A stretch of 64,000 bases of DNA, from assembly GCA_964556115.1 (NCBI GenBank), contig CAZKVC010000007.1, forward strand, positions 93,116 through 157,115, given 5' to 3'. This document shows positions 23,881-32,445 of the stretch, one piece after another. The first letter of the stretch is position 1. Every line of letters starts with the position of its first letter. The position numbers were made by a program, and so were the translations under genes. The notes below the pieces were generated by a model that was not told the origin of the DNA, searched no databases, and was given only the letters and a program-made list of their open reading frames with translations. The stretch is from Parvularcula sp964556115 (GTDB lineage: Bacteria; Pseudomonadota; Alphaproteobacteria; Caulobacterales; Parvularculaceae).

Positions 23881-25386
23881 GTGGGCAATCAATATGTCGC
23901 GTTCATGGACGAGCGCCATGGCCTCGGCTCTTGGGTAGCCGAGCAGATCGCAGGCGACCTTTTCCGCAATCCCGAAGCTTCGAAAGGTCCAGCTTTCTCA
24001 GCCGCACCGAACGGCGGTGCGGGCGCGAAGACAATGAGCGCGCGGCCCGTAACGAGCGCCGACCTTTCCATGAGCCTCCTCGCCAGTGGGACCTCCCGCC
24101 GGTACAGCGGCAATGCCCCGGCGGCCGCGGCCCCGGCCGGCGCGTCCGAAGCGCGCTCGCACTACAAGACGTGGACCAGCCCCCGGGCCACAGCCCAGTC
24201 GACGGCAGCCGCCGTGGTCGCGGGCGAAGCGCAGGTCGGCGTCCTGCCCCTCTACGAGGAGGGGATCGGTTTCAACCGCGATACCCTGTCCGCCCTGATC
24301 GACTTCCCCCAGACGGTGCTCGGCGAATATGTGGCCGAGAGCAATTACGTCCTCGCCGTTCCCACGGACCTCATCCACGAGGTCGATCAGGCGGGTTTCA
24401 CCGACAGTTTCGATTCTTCCGGTGGCCGTTCCTTCCAGTGGACGGCGGAGAAGCAGCGTAAATACCGGAATCGCGTCGGCATTGTCTATGCGACGGCCGA
24501 TGCGATGCGCCACTGCGCCCCCGCCATCGAGGGAATGCGGGCGAAGGGCATCGACGTGCAGCTTCTGCCTGACGGGACCGATGCCTACCGCGAAGGCCTG
24601 AGCAGGGCGGCGCAATGGCTGGACCCCAACCGGCAGGTGGAAACGAGCTACAGCTCGGCTGGGCAGCAGCGGGTCAGCCGGACGAGCGCGGCGAACCGCA
24701 GCAAGCCGCTGGTTGGCGTGCTTCTCTCCTTCGACAAGGCCCTGGGCGACGGCAACTACAGTTTCGACAGCGACTATCAGGTGATGGATACGGAGATGGC
24801 GGGCGCGGACCGGGTGCGCACCTCCTTCATCGCGACCACCGGCGTGAAAGCGGAGAGCGCCAAGCTGGCTGCCGGCCCCGGGGCCGACAAAGCGCTTATG
24901 CAGCAGATCTTCCGCGGCGGACCCAAGGCGTCAGTGGCCGCACCCGAGGGCCTTCTTCGCCAGACGCCGGGGCTTTCCCATCACGCGGGTCCCCATGCCA
25001 CCGAGGCGGGGGGCTATCCCTATGCGCGGCTTCTCTACGCCGTTCCCACGGTCGGGCCGAAAGCGAAGGATCACGCTCCGGTTCTCGCCGCCCTTGCAGC
25101 CCATGGCTTCAGCCACCGGGTGACGACCATTGACGACCGTGAAGGCATGCCTGCCGTGATCGCCATCGACGTGCCCCGCGGCGGGGAAGCGGGCCTAAAA
25201 CCCGTTCTTGGCGCGATCTACCGTTTGCCGGGCGCGCGGAGGCTCGCGGCCTTCCCGTCGGTCAATCCGATGGTGGCGGAGGATCAGAGGCCCAGAGGGA
25301 GCTTCTCTCCCAAGAAGCGGAAGCTGATGATGGGTGCCGGTATTATTCTCGCAGGCCTCGCAGCCTTCGTGGTCAGCCAGCTCTAG
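23881..25386 (+). CDS. tail-anchored prephenate-dehydratase-like/ACT protein of unknown function
   Basis: 501 aa with GTG start (GGAGGG 8 nt upstream). Residues 1-30 and 95-165 follow the pattern of the PheA dehydratase lobes (AAVVAGEAQVGVLPLYEEG; TVLGEYVAESNYVLAVP), 195-250 the second lobe, 276-320 the closing strand (ADRVRTSFIATTG), and 378-440 an ACT-like domain (YPYARLLYAVP). A single hydrophobic helix, residues 482-501, ends the protein, preceded by KKRK: a tail anchor. Catalytic PheA motifs (ENS, TRF) are not conserved, so enzyme activity is doubtful. An Ala/Gly/Ser-rich insert spans 35-92. Alone on its transcript as far as seen. Confidence 0.6.
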   Translation: MGNQYVAFMDERHGLGSWVAEQIAGDLFRNPEASKGPAFSAAPNGGAGAKTMSARPVTSADLSMSLLASGTSRRYSGNAPAAAAPAGASEARSHYKTWTSPRATAQSTAAAVVAGEAQVGVLPLYEEGIGFNRDTLSALIDFPQTVLGEYVAESNYVLAVPTDLIHEVDQAGFTDSFDSSGGRSFQWTAEKQRKYRNRVGIVYATADAMRHCAPAIEGMRAKGIDVQLLPDGTDAYREGLSRAAQWLDPNRQVETSYSSAGQQRVSRTSAANRSKPLVGVLLSFDKALGDGNYSFDSDYQVMDTEMAGADRVRTSFIATTGVKAESAKLAAGPGADKALMQQIFRGGPKASVAAPEGLLRQTPGLSHHAGPHATEAGGYPYARLLYAVPTVGPKAKDHAPVLAALAAHGFSHRVTTIDDREGMPAVIAIDVPRGGEAGLKPVLGAIYRLPGARRLAAFPSVNPMVAEDQRPRGSFSPKKRKLMMGAGIILAGLAAFVVSQL

Positions 25387-25445
25387 GTTTTGGTTCAGGA
25401 GCAACTTTTCCCCGCGAACCGGTCCCCACTTCGCTGTCCGTTGCT

Positions 25446-26129
25446 TCAGGCCGTGCTCGGCAGCACGAAGCCGTAGATCGAGATGAAGTGGCAGATGCTG
25501 CCCGCCAGCACGAAGACGTGGAAGATCGTGTGGGTGTGCATCTTCGACTTCCAGGCAAAGAAGAAGGCACCGATCGTGAAGCAGATCCCGCCCGCTAGAA
25601 GCCAGAGGAAGCCGGCAAGGGCGATATTGTTCAGCAGCGGCCAGACGATGAAGATCGCGAGCCAGCCCATGCCGATATATCCGGCGAGGCTGATCCAGTC
25701 ATAACGCCTGATGCTGGAAACGTAGTGCGCCACGAACTTCGCCGTGATCCCGATGATGGCGAGGGCCCAGACCGTGATGAGAATAGTCAGGCCCGGCCCG
25801 GTCGGCAGGGCGATCAGCGCGAAGGGCGTATAGCTGCCTGCAATCTTCAGATAGATCGCCGCGTGGTCGACCACCTCGAGGAAGGGCTGGAAGGTCGAAC
25901 GGAAGGCCGCGTGATAGATCGTCGAGGCCGAGTAGAGGATGATGCCCGAGCCGCCATAGATCGCAACCGCCGTGATCTCCTTCGCGCCGCCTCCCATGGT
26001 CGCTTTCAGGACCAGGAAGATCAATGCGAGGATGGCCAGGATGATGCCGACCCCGTGGGTCGCCGCATGCCAGGCTTCCTCCCCGGCAGTGTGGGCTCTC
26101 TCGGAAGCGTTGGCGAAACGTGAAGTCAT
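25446..26129 (-). CDS. hemolysin III (TrhA/PAQR) family membrane protein
   Basis: 227 aa with seven predicted helices. Family motifs: EEAWHAATHGVGIILAIL at the N-terminus, SASTIYHAAF, FLEVVDHAAIYLKIAGSYTPF, and the C-terminal HTIFHVFVLAGSICHFISIY with the metal-binding histidines. Bacterial relatives act in membrane fatty acid homeostasis (TrhA) rather than lysis. Stands alone between the PheA-like gene and tRNA-Met. Confidence 0.93.
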   Translation of the reverse strand: MTSRFANASERAHTAGEEAWHAATHGVGIILAILALIFLVLKATMGGGAKEITAVAIYGGSGIILYSASTIYHAAFRSTFQPFLEVVDHAAIYLKIAGSYTPFALIALPTGPGLTILITVWALAIIGITAKFVAHYVSSIRRYDWISLAGYIGMGWLAIFIVWPLLNNIALAGFLWLLAGGICFTIGAFFFAWKSKMHTHTIFHVFVLAGSICHFISIYGFVLPSTA

Positions 26130-26250
26130 AACCTTCCCTTAAGCAAAACCCGCGCCGTCGGCCATCTTCAGGCAGGCAATGAGGAAACACGGTAGGTTTC
26201 ACTTCGTGCCGGTAACGAACCGGCAACCTTTGAACGACGGGAAGGGGAGG

Positions 26251-26327
26251 TGGTAGCGGAGGAGGGACTTGAACCCCCGACACGCGGATTATGATTCCGC
26301 TGCTCTAACCAACTGAGCTACTCCGCC
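26251..26327 (-). tRNA. tRNA-Met (CAU), elongator type
   Basis: 77 nt with encoded CCA. On the minus strand: acceptor GGCGGAG, D-arm TAGCTCAGTTGGTTAGAGCA, anticodon stem GCGGA with loop ATCATAA (anticodon CAT) and TCCGC, T-arm CGGGGGTTCAAGTCCCTC, acceptor CTCCGCT and ACCA. The acceptor has G1-T pairing at most and is fully cloverleaf-compatible. Not initiator-like, as it lacks the three GC pairs in the anticodon stem. A tRNA-Ile2 (lysidine) identity cannot be fully excluded by anticodon alone. Confidence 0.95.
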
Positions 26328-26512
26328 AGGAGAAGCGTTCTATGGCGGGACGAAGGCTGTGCGTCAATTACCGGCGAAGCAACTTTGTCGGTTACAATTC
26401 GCGACAGAGAGGCCGCTTTCGGGGATCATCCCGTGACAGGGGCGCAGGATGAAGGGGTCATCGCCGCTCGCGATCCGAAGAAGCGGGCGGTACTGAGCCA
26501 AAGGAGTGAACC

Positions 26513-26911
26513 ATGATCAGGCTAGTCTCGACTCTTCTTCTTTCCAGCGCCGCCCTCTGCGCCTCGGCCCATGCGCAGGACCGCGAGCGTCACGAACTTC
26601 CGGCCACCAAGGCCGAGGCGGTCGAGCGGGCCATGGAGCGTTTCGCCGCGGCCGACCGCGACGGTGACGGCTATCTCAACCAGGAGGAGATCGCCGATAA
26701 CCTCCAGGAGCGGCGGAAGAACCGGCGCGCGCAGATGATCGACCGGCTCGACACCAATGACGACGGGGTGATCAGCGAGGCGGAGATGAGCGTGCTTGCC
26801 GAGAAACGCTTCTCCAAACTCGATACCAATGACGATGGCGTCCTTTCCGAGGACGAGATCGAAGCGGCCAAAAGCAAGAAACGCCGTGCATGGCAGGGCC
26901 GCCGCGGCTGA
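26513..26911 (+). CDS. exported EF-hand calcium-binding protein
   Basis: 132 aa. Signal peptide MIRLVSTLLLSSAALCASAHA. Three EF-hand loops of the D-x-D-x-DG type: DRDGDGYLNQEE, DTNDDGVISEAE and DTNDDGVLSEDE, the last two separated by a helix. Likely a periplasmic Ca2+ binder. Its TGA overlaps the ATG of the response regulator by one base, so it heads a three-gene operon with a two-component system; a role in Ca2+ sensing is inferred. Confidence 0.9.
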   Translation: MIRLVSTLLLSSAALCASAHAQDRERHELPATKAEAVERAMERFAAADRDGDGYLNQEEIADNLQERRKNRRAQMIDRLDTNDDGVISEAEMSVLAEKRFSKLDTNDDGVLSEDEIEAAKSKKRRAWQGRRG

Positions 26912-27636
26912 TGAGCGTTGCTGCGTCTTCATCTCCGGCGGCGATCCTTCTTGTCGATGATGAGCGCACCATCCGCGAGCCTCTCGCCGCCTTTCTGCGG
27001 CGGGAGCGCTTTTCGGTTCTCGACGCTCCCGACGCGGCAGCGGCGCGGCAGATCGTGGCTGACCAAGCTGTCGATCTGGCACTTCTCGACATCATGATGC
27101 CCGGCGAAGACGGCCTCAGCCTGGCCCGACACCTGATCGGAACGCTGGACCTGCCGGTGATCCTTCTGACGGCGCGGGCGGACGAGACCGACCGCATCGT
27201 GGGGCTGGAGCTTGGGGCGGATGACTATGTGGTCAAACCCTTCAGCCCGCGGGAGCTGACGGCGCGAATAAGGGCGGTTCTCAGGCGGGGAAGCCGCAAC
27301 GCTGGCGACGCCGGGGAGGCGAAGCTTGTCTTCGACGATCTCGCCCTCGATCCCTCGACCATGAGCCTGACCGGGAGGGACGGCGCTGAGATCGGCCTGA
27401 CGGGCGGGGAGTTCCGGCTCCTCCAGGTGCTGGCCGAGCGGGCGGGCAGGGTGGTCAGCCGGGACGACCTTCTGGAGCTCACCCAGAACCGCAAGGCCGA
27501 TGCCTTCGACCGCAGTGTCGACAACCAGATCAGCCGCCTTCGCCGCAAGGTGGAGCGCAATCCGTCAAGGCCGGAGCTGATCAAGACCGTAAGGGGCGGC
27601 GGCTACACCCTCGCCGCCAAGGTGCGGCGCAGGTGA
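26911..27636 (+). CDS. OmpR-family response regulator
   Basis: 241 aa. Receiver domain (residues 10-125) with acidic pair VDDE, phospho-acceptor in LALLDIMMPGEDG (about Asp59), ILLTARADE and VVKPFSPRELTAR (Lys). C-terminal winged helix (about 140-238, LTGGEFRLLQVLAERAGRVVSRDDLL, GYTL end). DNA-binding regulator of the operon with the EF-hand protein and the kinase that overlaps its 3' end by 4 bp. Confidence 0.95.
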   Translation: MSVAASSSPAAILLVDDERTIREPLAAFLRRERFSVLDAPDAAAARQIVADQAVDLALLDIMMPGEDGLSLARHLIGTLDLPVILLTARADETDRIVGLELGADDYVVKPFSPRELTARIRAVLRRGSRNAGDAGEAKLVFDDLALDPSTMSLTGRDGAEIGLTGGEFRLLQVLAERAGRVVSRDDLLELTQNRKADAFDRSVDNQISRLRRKVERNPSRPELIKTVRGGGYTLAAKVRRR

Positions 27637-28949
27637 AACGGTTCTCCCTCGGCCTCGCTGGCCGCCTGACCCTTCTGACCGTGGTGCTGCTTCTTGCAGG
27701 GCAGCTCATCAACACTTTCTTGCTGACCACTGCCGAGCGCAGGCTCGAGCGCGAACGGCAGGAGGAAGTCCTGATCGAGCGGGCCGTCCAGGCGAGCCGG
27801 CTTCTCGAAGTGACCGGCGCGCGGGGACGACGCTTGCCGCGCCGACGCGGCTTTCGTATCACGTCCGGCCAGCCGATGGGCGAGACCTTGCCGCGGGCCG
27901 AGCTGCAGCTTGGTGAGGCGCTGGCTTCCTACGATCTTCTGCCGCGCGGCTATACCATGCGGCTAGAGCGAGAAGGGCCCAACCATTCGCTGATCGCCGC
28001 TGTCGAGATCGGACCGGACCGATGGCTGCACGTGGCCGCGCCCCTGACCAGCGGAAGAGCCATCGGCACCCCTGGCATTCTACTCCAGGCTGGCATCGTT
28101 TCGCTGCTCCTTATCGCCCCGGCCGTATGGTTCGGGCGCCGTATCGCGCGGCCCCTCGGCGTTCTGACCGAAGCGGCGGACGGATTTCTTACCGGGAAGC
28201 CTTCCCCGCCCCTGCCGAGCGAGGCTGGCCCGCCCGATCTTGCGGCGCTGGCGCGGGCTTTCCGGGCGCTTCAGGACCGGGTTCTTGGTGTTCTCAGCGA
28301 GCAGGCGGTCACGATCGGCGCTCTTGGCCACGATCTTCGTACCCCGCTCGCCTCCTTGCGTATCCGCGTCGAAAGCGTCGATGATGACGAGCTCCGGGAC
28401 GCCATGATCGCCAGTATCGACAGCCTCGCGGAGACCCTCGACGATATCCTCGCGCTGTCTCGGGCCAGTGCCGTGGCCCCGAGAAACCGGGTCGAGGCCA
28501 GTGGGATCGTCAGGGCTGCTCTGTCGCACTACCCGGCTGAGGAGGTAGGACTGAACGGCCTCGAGGACGCCCCGATCCTTGCGGCGCCGACATCGGTCGA
28601 GAGGGCGCTGCGCAACCTCATCGACAACGCCCTTCGCTATGGCCGCTCGCCCGAGATCTCGGGGAGGCGGGTCGACGCGCACTACGTTTACCAGATCAGC
28701 GACCGGGGCCCCGGCCTGTCACCAGAGGAGCGCGACCGCCTCGTCGCTCCATTCGAGCGGCGCGACAGTTCACGCAATCGTGAAACGGGAGGAGCAGGCT
28801 TAGGTCTTTCAATCACCAAGGCTATCGCCGCTGCACATTTTGGGCAGTTGCAGCTTCGCGAGCGCGACGGCGGCGGCCTGGTGGCGGAACTCGTTTTGCC
28901 AATCGCTTCCGATGCTTCCCAAGAAGCCTTGCCAAACCCGGTCAAATAA
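27633..28949 (+). CDS. sensor histidine kinase
   Basis: 438 aa, GTG start overlapping the regulator's stop. Two membrane helices (about residues 8-30 and 148-172) flank a 115-residue periplasmic domain rich in Arg. Then HAMP (RRIARPLGVLTEAADGF), the HisKA box with GALGHDLRTPLASLRIR, an N-box LRNLIDNALRYG, and ATP-lid motifs DRGPGLSPEE and GGAGLGLSITKAI. EnvZ/RisS-like layout. Cognate to the adjacent OmpR-type regulator; a stimulus linked to calcium is suggested only by the EF-hand gene in the operon. Confidence 0.95.
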   Translation: MKRFSLGLAGRLTLLTVVLLLAGQLINTFLLTTAERRLERERQEEVLIERAVQASRLLEVTGARGRRLPRRRGFRITSGQPMGETLPRAELQLGEALASYDLLPRGYTMRLEREGPNHSLIAAVEIGPDRWLHVAAPLTSGRAIGTPGILLQAGIVSLLLIAPAVWFGRRIARPLGVLTEAADGFLTGKPSPPLPSEAGPPDLAALARAFRALQDRVLGVLSEQAVTIGALGHDLRTPLASLRIRVESVDDDELRDAMIASIDSLAETLDDILALSRASAVAPRNRVEASGIVRAALSHYPAEEVGLNGLEDAPILAAPTSVERALRNLIDNALRYGRSPEISGRRVDAHYVYQISDRGPGLSPEERDRLVAPFERRDSSRNRETGGAGLGLSITKAIAAAHFGQLQLRERDGGGLVAELVLPIASDASQEALPNPVK

Positions 28950-29047
28950 CGGTTTTAAGCTCGCCAGCACCACCGGTTGGGCAAAGCGCCGAACGCTCTA
29001 ATTGAATTCTGCAGCGTGGCGCGCAGAGGAAAGTTGAGACAACAGCG

Positions 29048-29785
29048 ATGTCCTTGAAAACGGATGCCTTGTTCAAGCGGCTGGCCCATTACAGCGCCCT
29101 GTGCCCCGAACTCGAAGGCAGCCTCGAAGACATCAGCGCTGAAAAGATCGTCTTCGAACCCGGGGAAGCGGTCGTCAGACGCGGGGACAAGCCGACGAAT
29201 GCCTTCGTGGTCTGCGAGGGCTGGGCGTCGCGCTCGATCAATCTCGGTGACGGGCGCACCCAGGTCGTCAATTTCATGCTGCCGGGGGACCTCTTCGATC
29301 TGCAGGTCTTTGTCGGGCAGAAAGCCGACCACACGGTGACCGCGCTCACCGAGCTCGAGATTGCCGCGGTCTCCCAGGAGAAAGTGCTCGAGCTTTTCCG
29401 CTCCGGCAGCCCGCTGGGCCCCGGCATCTGGTGGGCGACCGTGCAGGAAGAGGCGATCCTGCGCGAGCAGATCGTCCGGAATGGTCGCCGCAGCGCCCGC
29501 GAACGGGTCGCGCATCTCCTTCTCGAACTCCATGCGCGGCTCGCCATCATCGGCAAGGCAGAGCCGGAAAGCTTCTCGATGCCGATCGGGCAGATGCATG
29601 TCGCTGACGCGCTCGGGCTTTCCTACGTGCATGTCAGCCGGGTCTTCAGCTATCTCGAGAAGGCCGATCTGATCTCCCGAACCCGCTCCGAGGTAACGAT
29701 CAAGGATCGTGCGGCGCTCGAGGACCTGGCAGATTTCAGCTCGCTCTACCTTCATCTCGACCCGGCGAATGTGCGGTTAGGGTAA
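29048..29785 (+). CDS. Crp/Fnr family transcriptional regulator
   Basis: 245 aa. Cyclic-nucleotide-binding-like beta-roll (residues 20-130; FEPGEAVVRRGDKPTNAFVV, QVVNFMLPGDLFDLQVFVG), a long dimer helix (RSARERVAHLLLELHARL), and a winged helix with recognition helix ADALGLSYVHVSRVFSYLEK. No N-terminal cysteine cluster, so not an oxygen-sensing Fnr with an Fe-S cluster. Monocistronic as far as visible, at the left end of the stress island. Confidence 0.92.
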   Translation: MSLKTDALFKRLAHYSALCPELEGSLEDISAEKIVFEPGEAVVRRGDKPTNAFVVCEGWASRSINLGDGRTQVVNFMLPGDLFDLQVFVGQKADHTVTALTELEIAAVSQEKVLELFRSGSPLGPGIWWATVQEEAILREQIVRNGRRSARERVAHLLLELHARLAIIGKAEPESFSMPIGQMHVADALGLSYVHVSRVFSYLEKADLISRTRSEVTIKDRAALEDLADFSSLYLHLDPANVRLG

Positions 29786-29850
29786 GGGGTGCCGCCTGGT
29801 TGACCCGAACTATCTGTTCGTCCGAGGCAATGGTTTTGCGGGAACCCTTG

Positions 29851-30270
29851 ATGGACGAGACGATGACGGCTCCGCGCGAAGCCATGAAAGCACGCCTGAA
29901 CCGGTTCGCTCTCTGCGTGGCGTCCGACACCGATGCTGCGCGTCATGCAACGGATTGGACCGATGGCTGGAGCGGCTTCGAGGCGCGAGGCGGCCCCCAA
30001 ACTCTCTACCGTGAGGTACTGGAGCGGCTCAGCGATTTTGAAGAACGAGGCGACCCCGCGACGGGCATGCCGCCCCGGTCGATCGTCGCGCGCTTCTCCT
30101 ATCTGCCTTACGAACAGCGCGCGGCGTTTGCCCTCGTGGTGATCGAAGAGTTCTCGATCGGGGCCGCCGCCGACATCATGGACATACCCGAAAACAAGGT
30201 GCGCAGCTTTTTGCTGGATACACGGGATTTTCTTTTCTCGGGCGCATGGACAACCAGAGCGGATAGCTAA
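29851..30270 (+). CDS. orphan sigma-factor-like (PhyR sigma-domain-like) protein
   Basis: 139 aa from ATG 29851 (29830 is an alternative with a poorer ribosome site). The N-terminal part (LNRFALCVASDTDAARHATD) resembles a degenerate sigma region 2; the C-terminal part (LPYEQRAAFALVVIEEFSIG, AADIMDIPENKVRSFLLDTR) resembles sigma region 4 as found in ECF factors and in the sigma-mimic half of PhyR. There is no receiver domain. It lies just upstream of phyR on the same strand. It may be a second anti-sigma decoy or a small ECF factor; not decided from sequence. Confidence 0.6.
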   Translation: MDETMTAPREAMKARLNRFALCVASDTDAARHATDWTDGWSGFEARGGPQTLYREVLERLSDFEERGDPATGMPPRSIVARFSYLPYEQRAAFALVVIEEFSIGAAADIMDIPENKVRSFLLDTRDFLFSGAWTTRADS

Positions 30271-30322
30271 GAGATGCAGATGGTTGCAATTGCGGGAGAA
30301 CAGATCATTTCTTGGCGGCAAG

Positions 30323-30347
30323 GGAACGGAACATGATGACATATGTT
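30323..30347 (+). promoter_or_regulatory. EcfG-type promoter of phyR
   Basis: GGAAC (30323-30327), 16-nt spacer, TGTT (30344-30347), matching the general-stress sigma consensus GGAAC-N16/17-(C)GTT. Transcription would start near 30354, about 30 nt before the preferred phyR start and upstream of its GAGG. Confidence 0.6.
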
Positions 30348-30382
30348 ACATTTCCAGGGTTAGTAACGAGGTCGCGAAGCGC

Positions 30383-31144
30383 GTGCTCAATATCATGACC
30401 AGACCGCCTTTGGGCGTGGTGCGCCAGTTCTCGCGCGCCGTGTTCGCCGATCGGCTGATCGGCGACGAGTTGATGCGCATGACGATGACTCGCGTTTCCA
30501 TCGATCCTGCCAGCTCTTCCTCATCGGTCGTCGACGTTATGGGCGCCTTCCTTCATTCATGGCGGATGGCGCTGAAGGAGCGGCCTTCGAGCCCTGTCCT
30601 TTTCTCTGACGCTGCGCTGATCGACGCCCTGCCGGAGCCGCCGGACGATGCTCGGCTTCTTCTTCTCATGGTCGATGTCATGGGCCTGATGCCGCAACAA
30701 GCAGCGCAGGTGATCGGGCTGAGCGAAGACCCGAAGAGTGTCCTGCGCCGTGCCCGCCACGACCTGAGAATCGAGAAGAAAGCCACCGCGGTCGTCGTCG
30801 AGGACGAGCCGCTGATCGCCGCCGACATCCGCGCCATTCTCGAGCGTCTCGGGGTCGAGGTGGCAGGTGAGGCGTCCTCAGCCGAAGAGGCGGTGAAGGT
30901 CGCTGCGGAGAGCCGCCCCGACGTCATTCTCGCCGATTACAATTTGGATGGCAGGGACACAGGCATTGATGCCGTGATGCGCATCAATGAAACCCATGAC
31001 TGTCCGGTGGTTTTCATCACAGGCTTCCCTGACAGGGTCCTGCAGGGTGAGGAAATCGAACCGGATTTCGTCATCAGCAAACCTTATACTCCGGATAACG
31101 TGAGGGCAGCGGTGGTTCATTGCCTTGACGCTCGCAGGGCCTAG
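30383..31144 (+). CDS. phyR: general stress response regulator PhyR
   Basis: 253 aa from GTG 30383 (GAGG 11 nt upstream; ATG 30395 is the alternative). N-terminal sigma-like domain (residues about 10-130; RLLLLMVDVMGLMPQQAAQVIGL resembles region 4) followed by a receiver domain (about 135-250) with VVVEDEP, phospho-acceptor VILADYNLDG (Asp185), FITGF (Thr213) and ISKPYTP (Lys233). When phosphorylated, PhyR binds the anti-sigma NepR and frees EcfG. The N-terminal part is diverged from typical PhyR. No nepR is recognisable in the window. Confidence 0.88.
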   Translation: MLNIMTRPPLGVVRQFSRAVFADRLIGDELMRMTMTRVSIDPASSSSSVVDVMGAFLHSWRMALKERPSSPVLFSDAALIDALPEPPDDARLLLLMVDVMGLMPQQAAQVIGLSEDPKSVLRRARHDLRIEKKATAVVVEDEPLIAADIRAILERLGVEVAGEASSAEEAVKVAAESRPDVILADYNLDGRDTGIDAVMRINETHDCPVVFITGFPDRVLQGEEIEPDFVISKPYTPDNVRAAVVHCLDARRA

Positions 31145-31206
31145 TACCAGAAACATTACCAACGGAACTTTTTGCTTCACCCTGTCGTAGGAGAGATCGC
31201 AAGCGC

Positions 31207-31413
31207 ATGCCGACGCAGGAGAAACGCTTGTCGAAGCTGCAGATTCTGGTGACGGACACCGAACTGCAGAACATCGACGATTGGCGATTCGACAATAGGG
31301 CCGAGAACCGTTCTTCGGCTGTGCGCGAGTTGATCGCGCTTGGTCTGATGATGACCAAGGACCGTCCGGATGAGGCGGAAGAACGGCTGAAATTGTTGCG
31401 CCGGGAAAGCTGA
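31207..31413 (+). CDS. small ribbon-helix-helix-like DNA-binding protein
   Basis: 68 aa. KLQILVTDTELQNIDDWRFD then NRSSAVRELIALGLMMTK is the beta-strand, helix, helix pattern of ribbon-helix-helix repressors, followed by an acidic/basic tail. GGAG precedes the ATG by 10 nt. It lies between phyR and the HWE kinase on the same strand, 26 bp from the kinase start, so probably co-transcribed with it. Target unknown. Confidence 0.7.
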   Translation: MPTQEKRLSKLQILVTDTELQNIDDWRFDNRAENRSSAVRELIALGLMMTKDRPDEAEERLKLLRRES

Positions 31414-31439
31414 CAGCCCTCTGGTAGGCGGAGCCTCGA

Positions 31440-32390
31440 ATGCAGAAGCAGTTCGATATTCTAGCCTTCCGGCTGGATCTGGATTGGTCGGCCAAGCTGC
31501 GCGATCCCGCCGTTCTCCACCTGCTTCACTTGCCTGACGACGGCATATCACCCCGTGGCCTCTGGGCACGGGTCGATCCCGCGGCGCGGCTGGCTTACGG
31601 CCAGCAGATCCGCCGACTCGGCAGCGGCGCGACCCGCCTGGCGATGCTGCTGCCTGTCCGCGGCGACGATGGTCTGGAACGTCAGGTCTTCGTCCGCGCA
31701 CGGGTCCGCCGGGACGAGCACGGGCGCCATTTCGAAGGCGTCCTGGCCGACCTCACCACTGAGCTGCGCCCCCACGACCTGGCTCTTGCCGAAAGCGAAG
31801 AGCGGGCAAACCTTGCCGTACGCGAGCTGAACCACCGCGTGCGCAACATCATGTCGGTGGTGACAGCGCTGATCACGCTGTCAGCCCGCTTTGCCACGGA
31901 TGTGGAAAGTTTCAGCATGGCAACCCTGGCCCGTATTCAGGCGTTGAACATTGCCTATTCGAACACCGGGATCGATCCTTCACAGCCTCATCTCATACGT
32001 TCGGTCGTGGAAATGGCCGATCTGGCCGCAGGCGTCCTGGCAGGTTTCGGGGCGTCTTCAGGCTCGATCGTGCTCAGCGGCGCTTCCTTGCGCCTCTCGC
32101 CAGGTCAGGCGTCGGCCATGGGGCTGATTCTCCATGAGCTGGCCAGCAACGCTCTCCAGCATGGCAAGCTTGGCCACGGCGGTAGTGCAGAGCTTTCCTG
32201 GGTCTACCGCGGCAGCCAGTTCGATGTTCGCTGGGAGGAGCCAATGAACGAGGGGGAAGACCCCAGCTTCGTCGACGGCTTCGGCATGACCATCGTAAAG
32301 ATGTTCGCGCGCAACTATCTCAACGGCGATGCCCGCTGGACCCATCAGGGTGACCGGCTTGTGGTGACCATCACCGGCCTCGAGGGATAA
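31440..32390 (+). CDS. HWE-family sensor histidine kinase
   Basis: 316 aa, soluble. Residues 1-110 look like a PAS-type sensor (LRDPAVLHLLHLPDDGISPRGLW, GVLADLTTE). The dimerisation box has ELNHRVRNIMSVV (His132), the HWE/HisKA_2 pattern, and the ATP domain has GLILHELASNALQHGKL with VRWEEP and GFGMTIVKMFAR. HWE/HisKA_2 kinases are the known phosphodonors of PhyR, and its position two genes from phyR makes that the likely partner. No membrane helix, so it senses a cytoplasmic signal. Ends in a bidirectional terminator. Confidence 0.9.
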   Translation: MQKQFDILAFRLDLDWSAKLRDPAVLHLLHLPDDGISPRGLWARVDPAARLAYGQQIRRLGSGATRLAMLLPVRGDDGLERQVFVRARVRRDEHGRHFEGVLADLTTELRPHDLALAESEERANLAVRELNHRVRNIMSVVTALITLSARFATDVESFSMATLARIQALNIAYSNTGIDPSQPHLIRSVVEMADLAAGVLAGFGASSGSIVLSGASLRLSPGQASAMGLILHELASNALQHGKLGHGGSAELSWVYRGSQFDVRWEEPMNEGEDPSFVDGFGMTIVKMFARNYLNGDARWTHQGDRLVVTITGLEG

Positions 32391-32417
32391 AAAAAGCGGC
32401 CCGGAGGCCGCTTTTTT
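32390..32417. terminator. bidirectional terminator between the HWE kinase and entericidin
   Basis: Stem AAAAAAGCGGCC (32390-32401) / GGCCGCTTTTTT (32406-32417), loop CGGA. T-runs on both strands serve the plus-strand kinase gene and the minus-strand entericidin gene. Confidence 0.92.
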
Positions 32418-32445
32418 CGAACCGGACCGGTTGGCCGGCACACCT

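Noticed and set aside
31164..31189. GGAAC-N17-CGTA as an EcfG promoter for the ribbon-helix-helix gene
   Set aside because: The -10 box is imperfect, and a start site 6-7 nt after it would cut off the gene's GGAG ribosome site. Possible only with a leaderless transcript.
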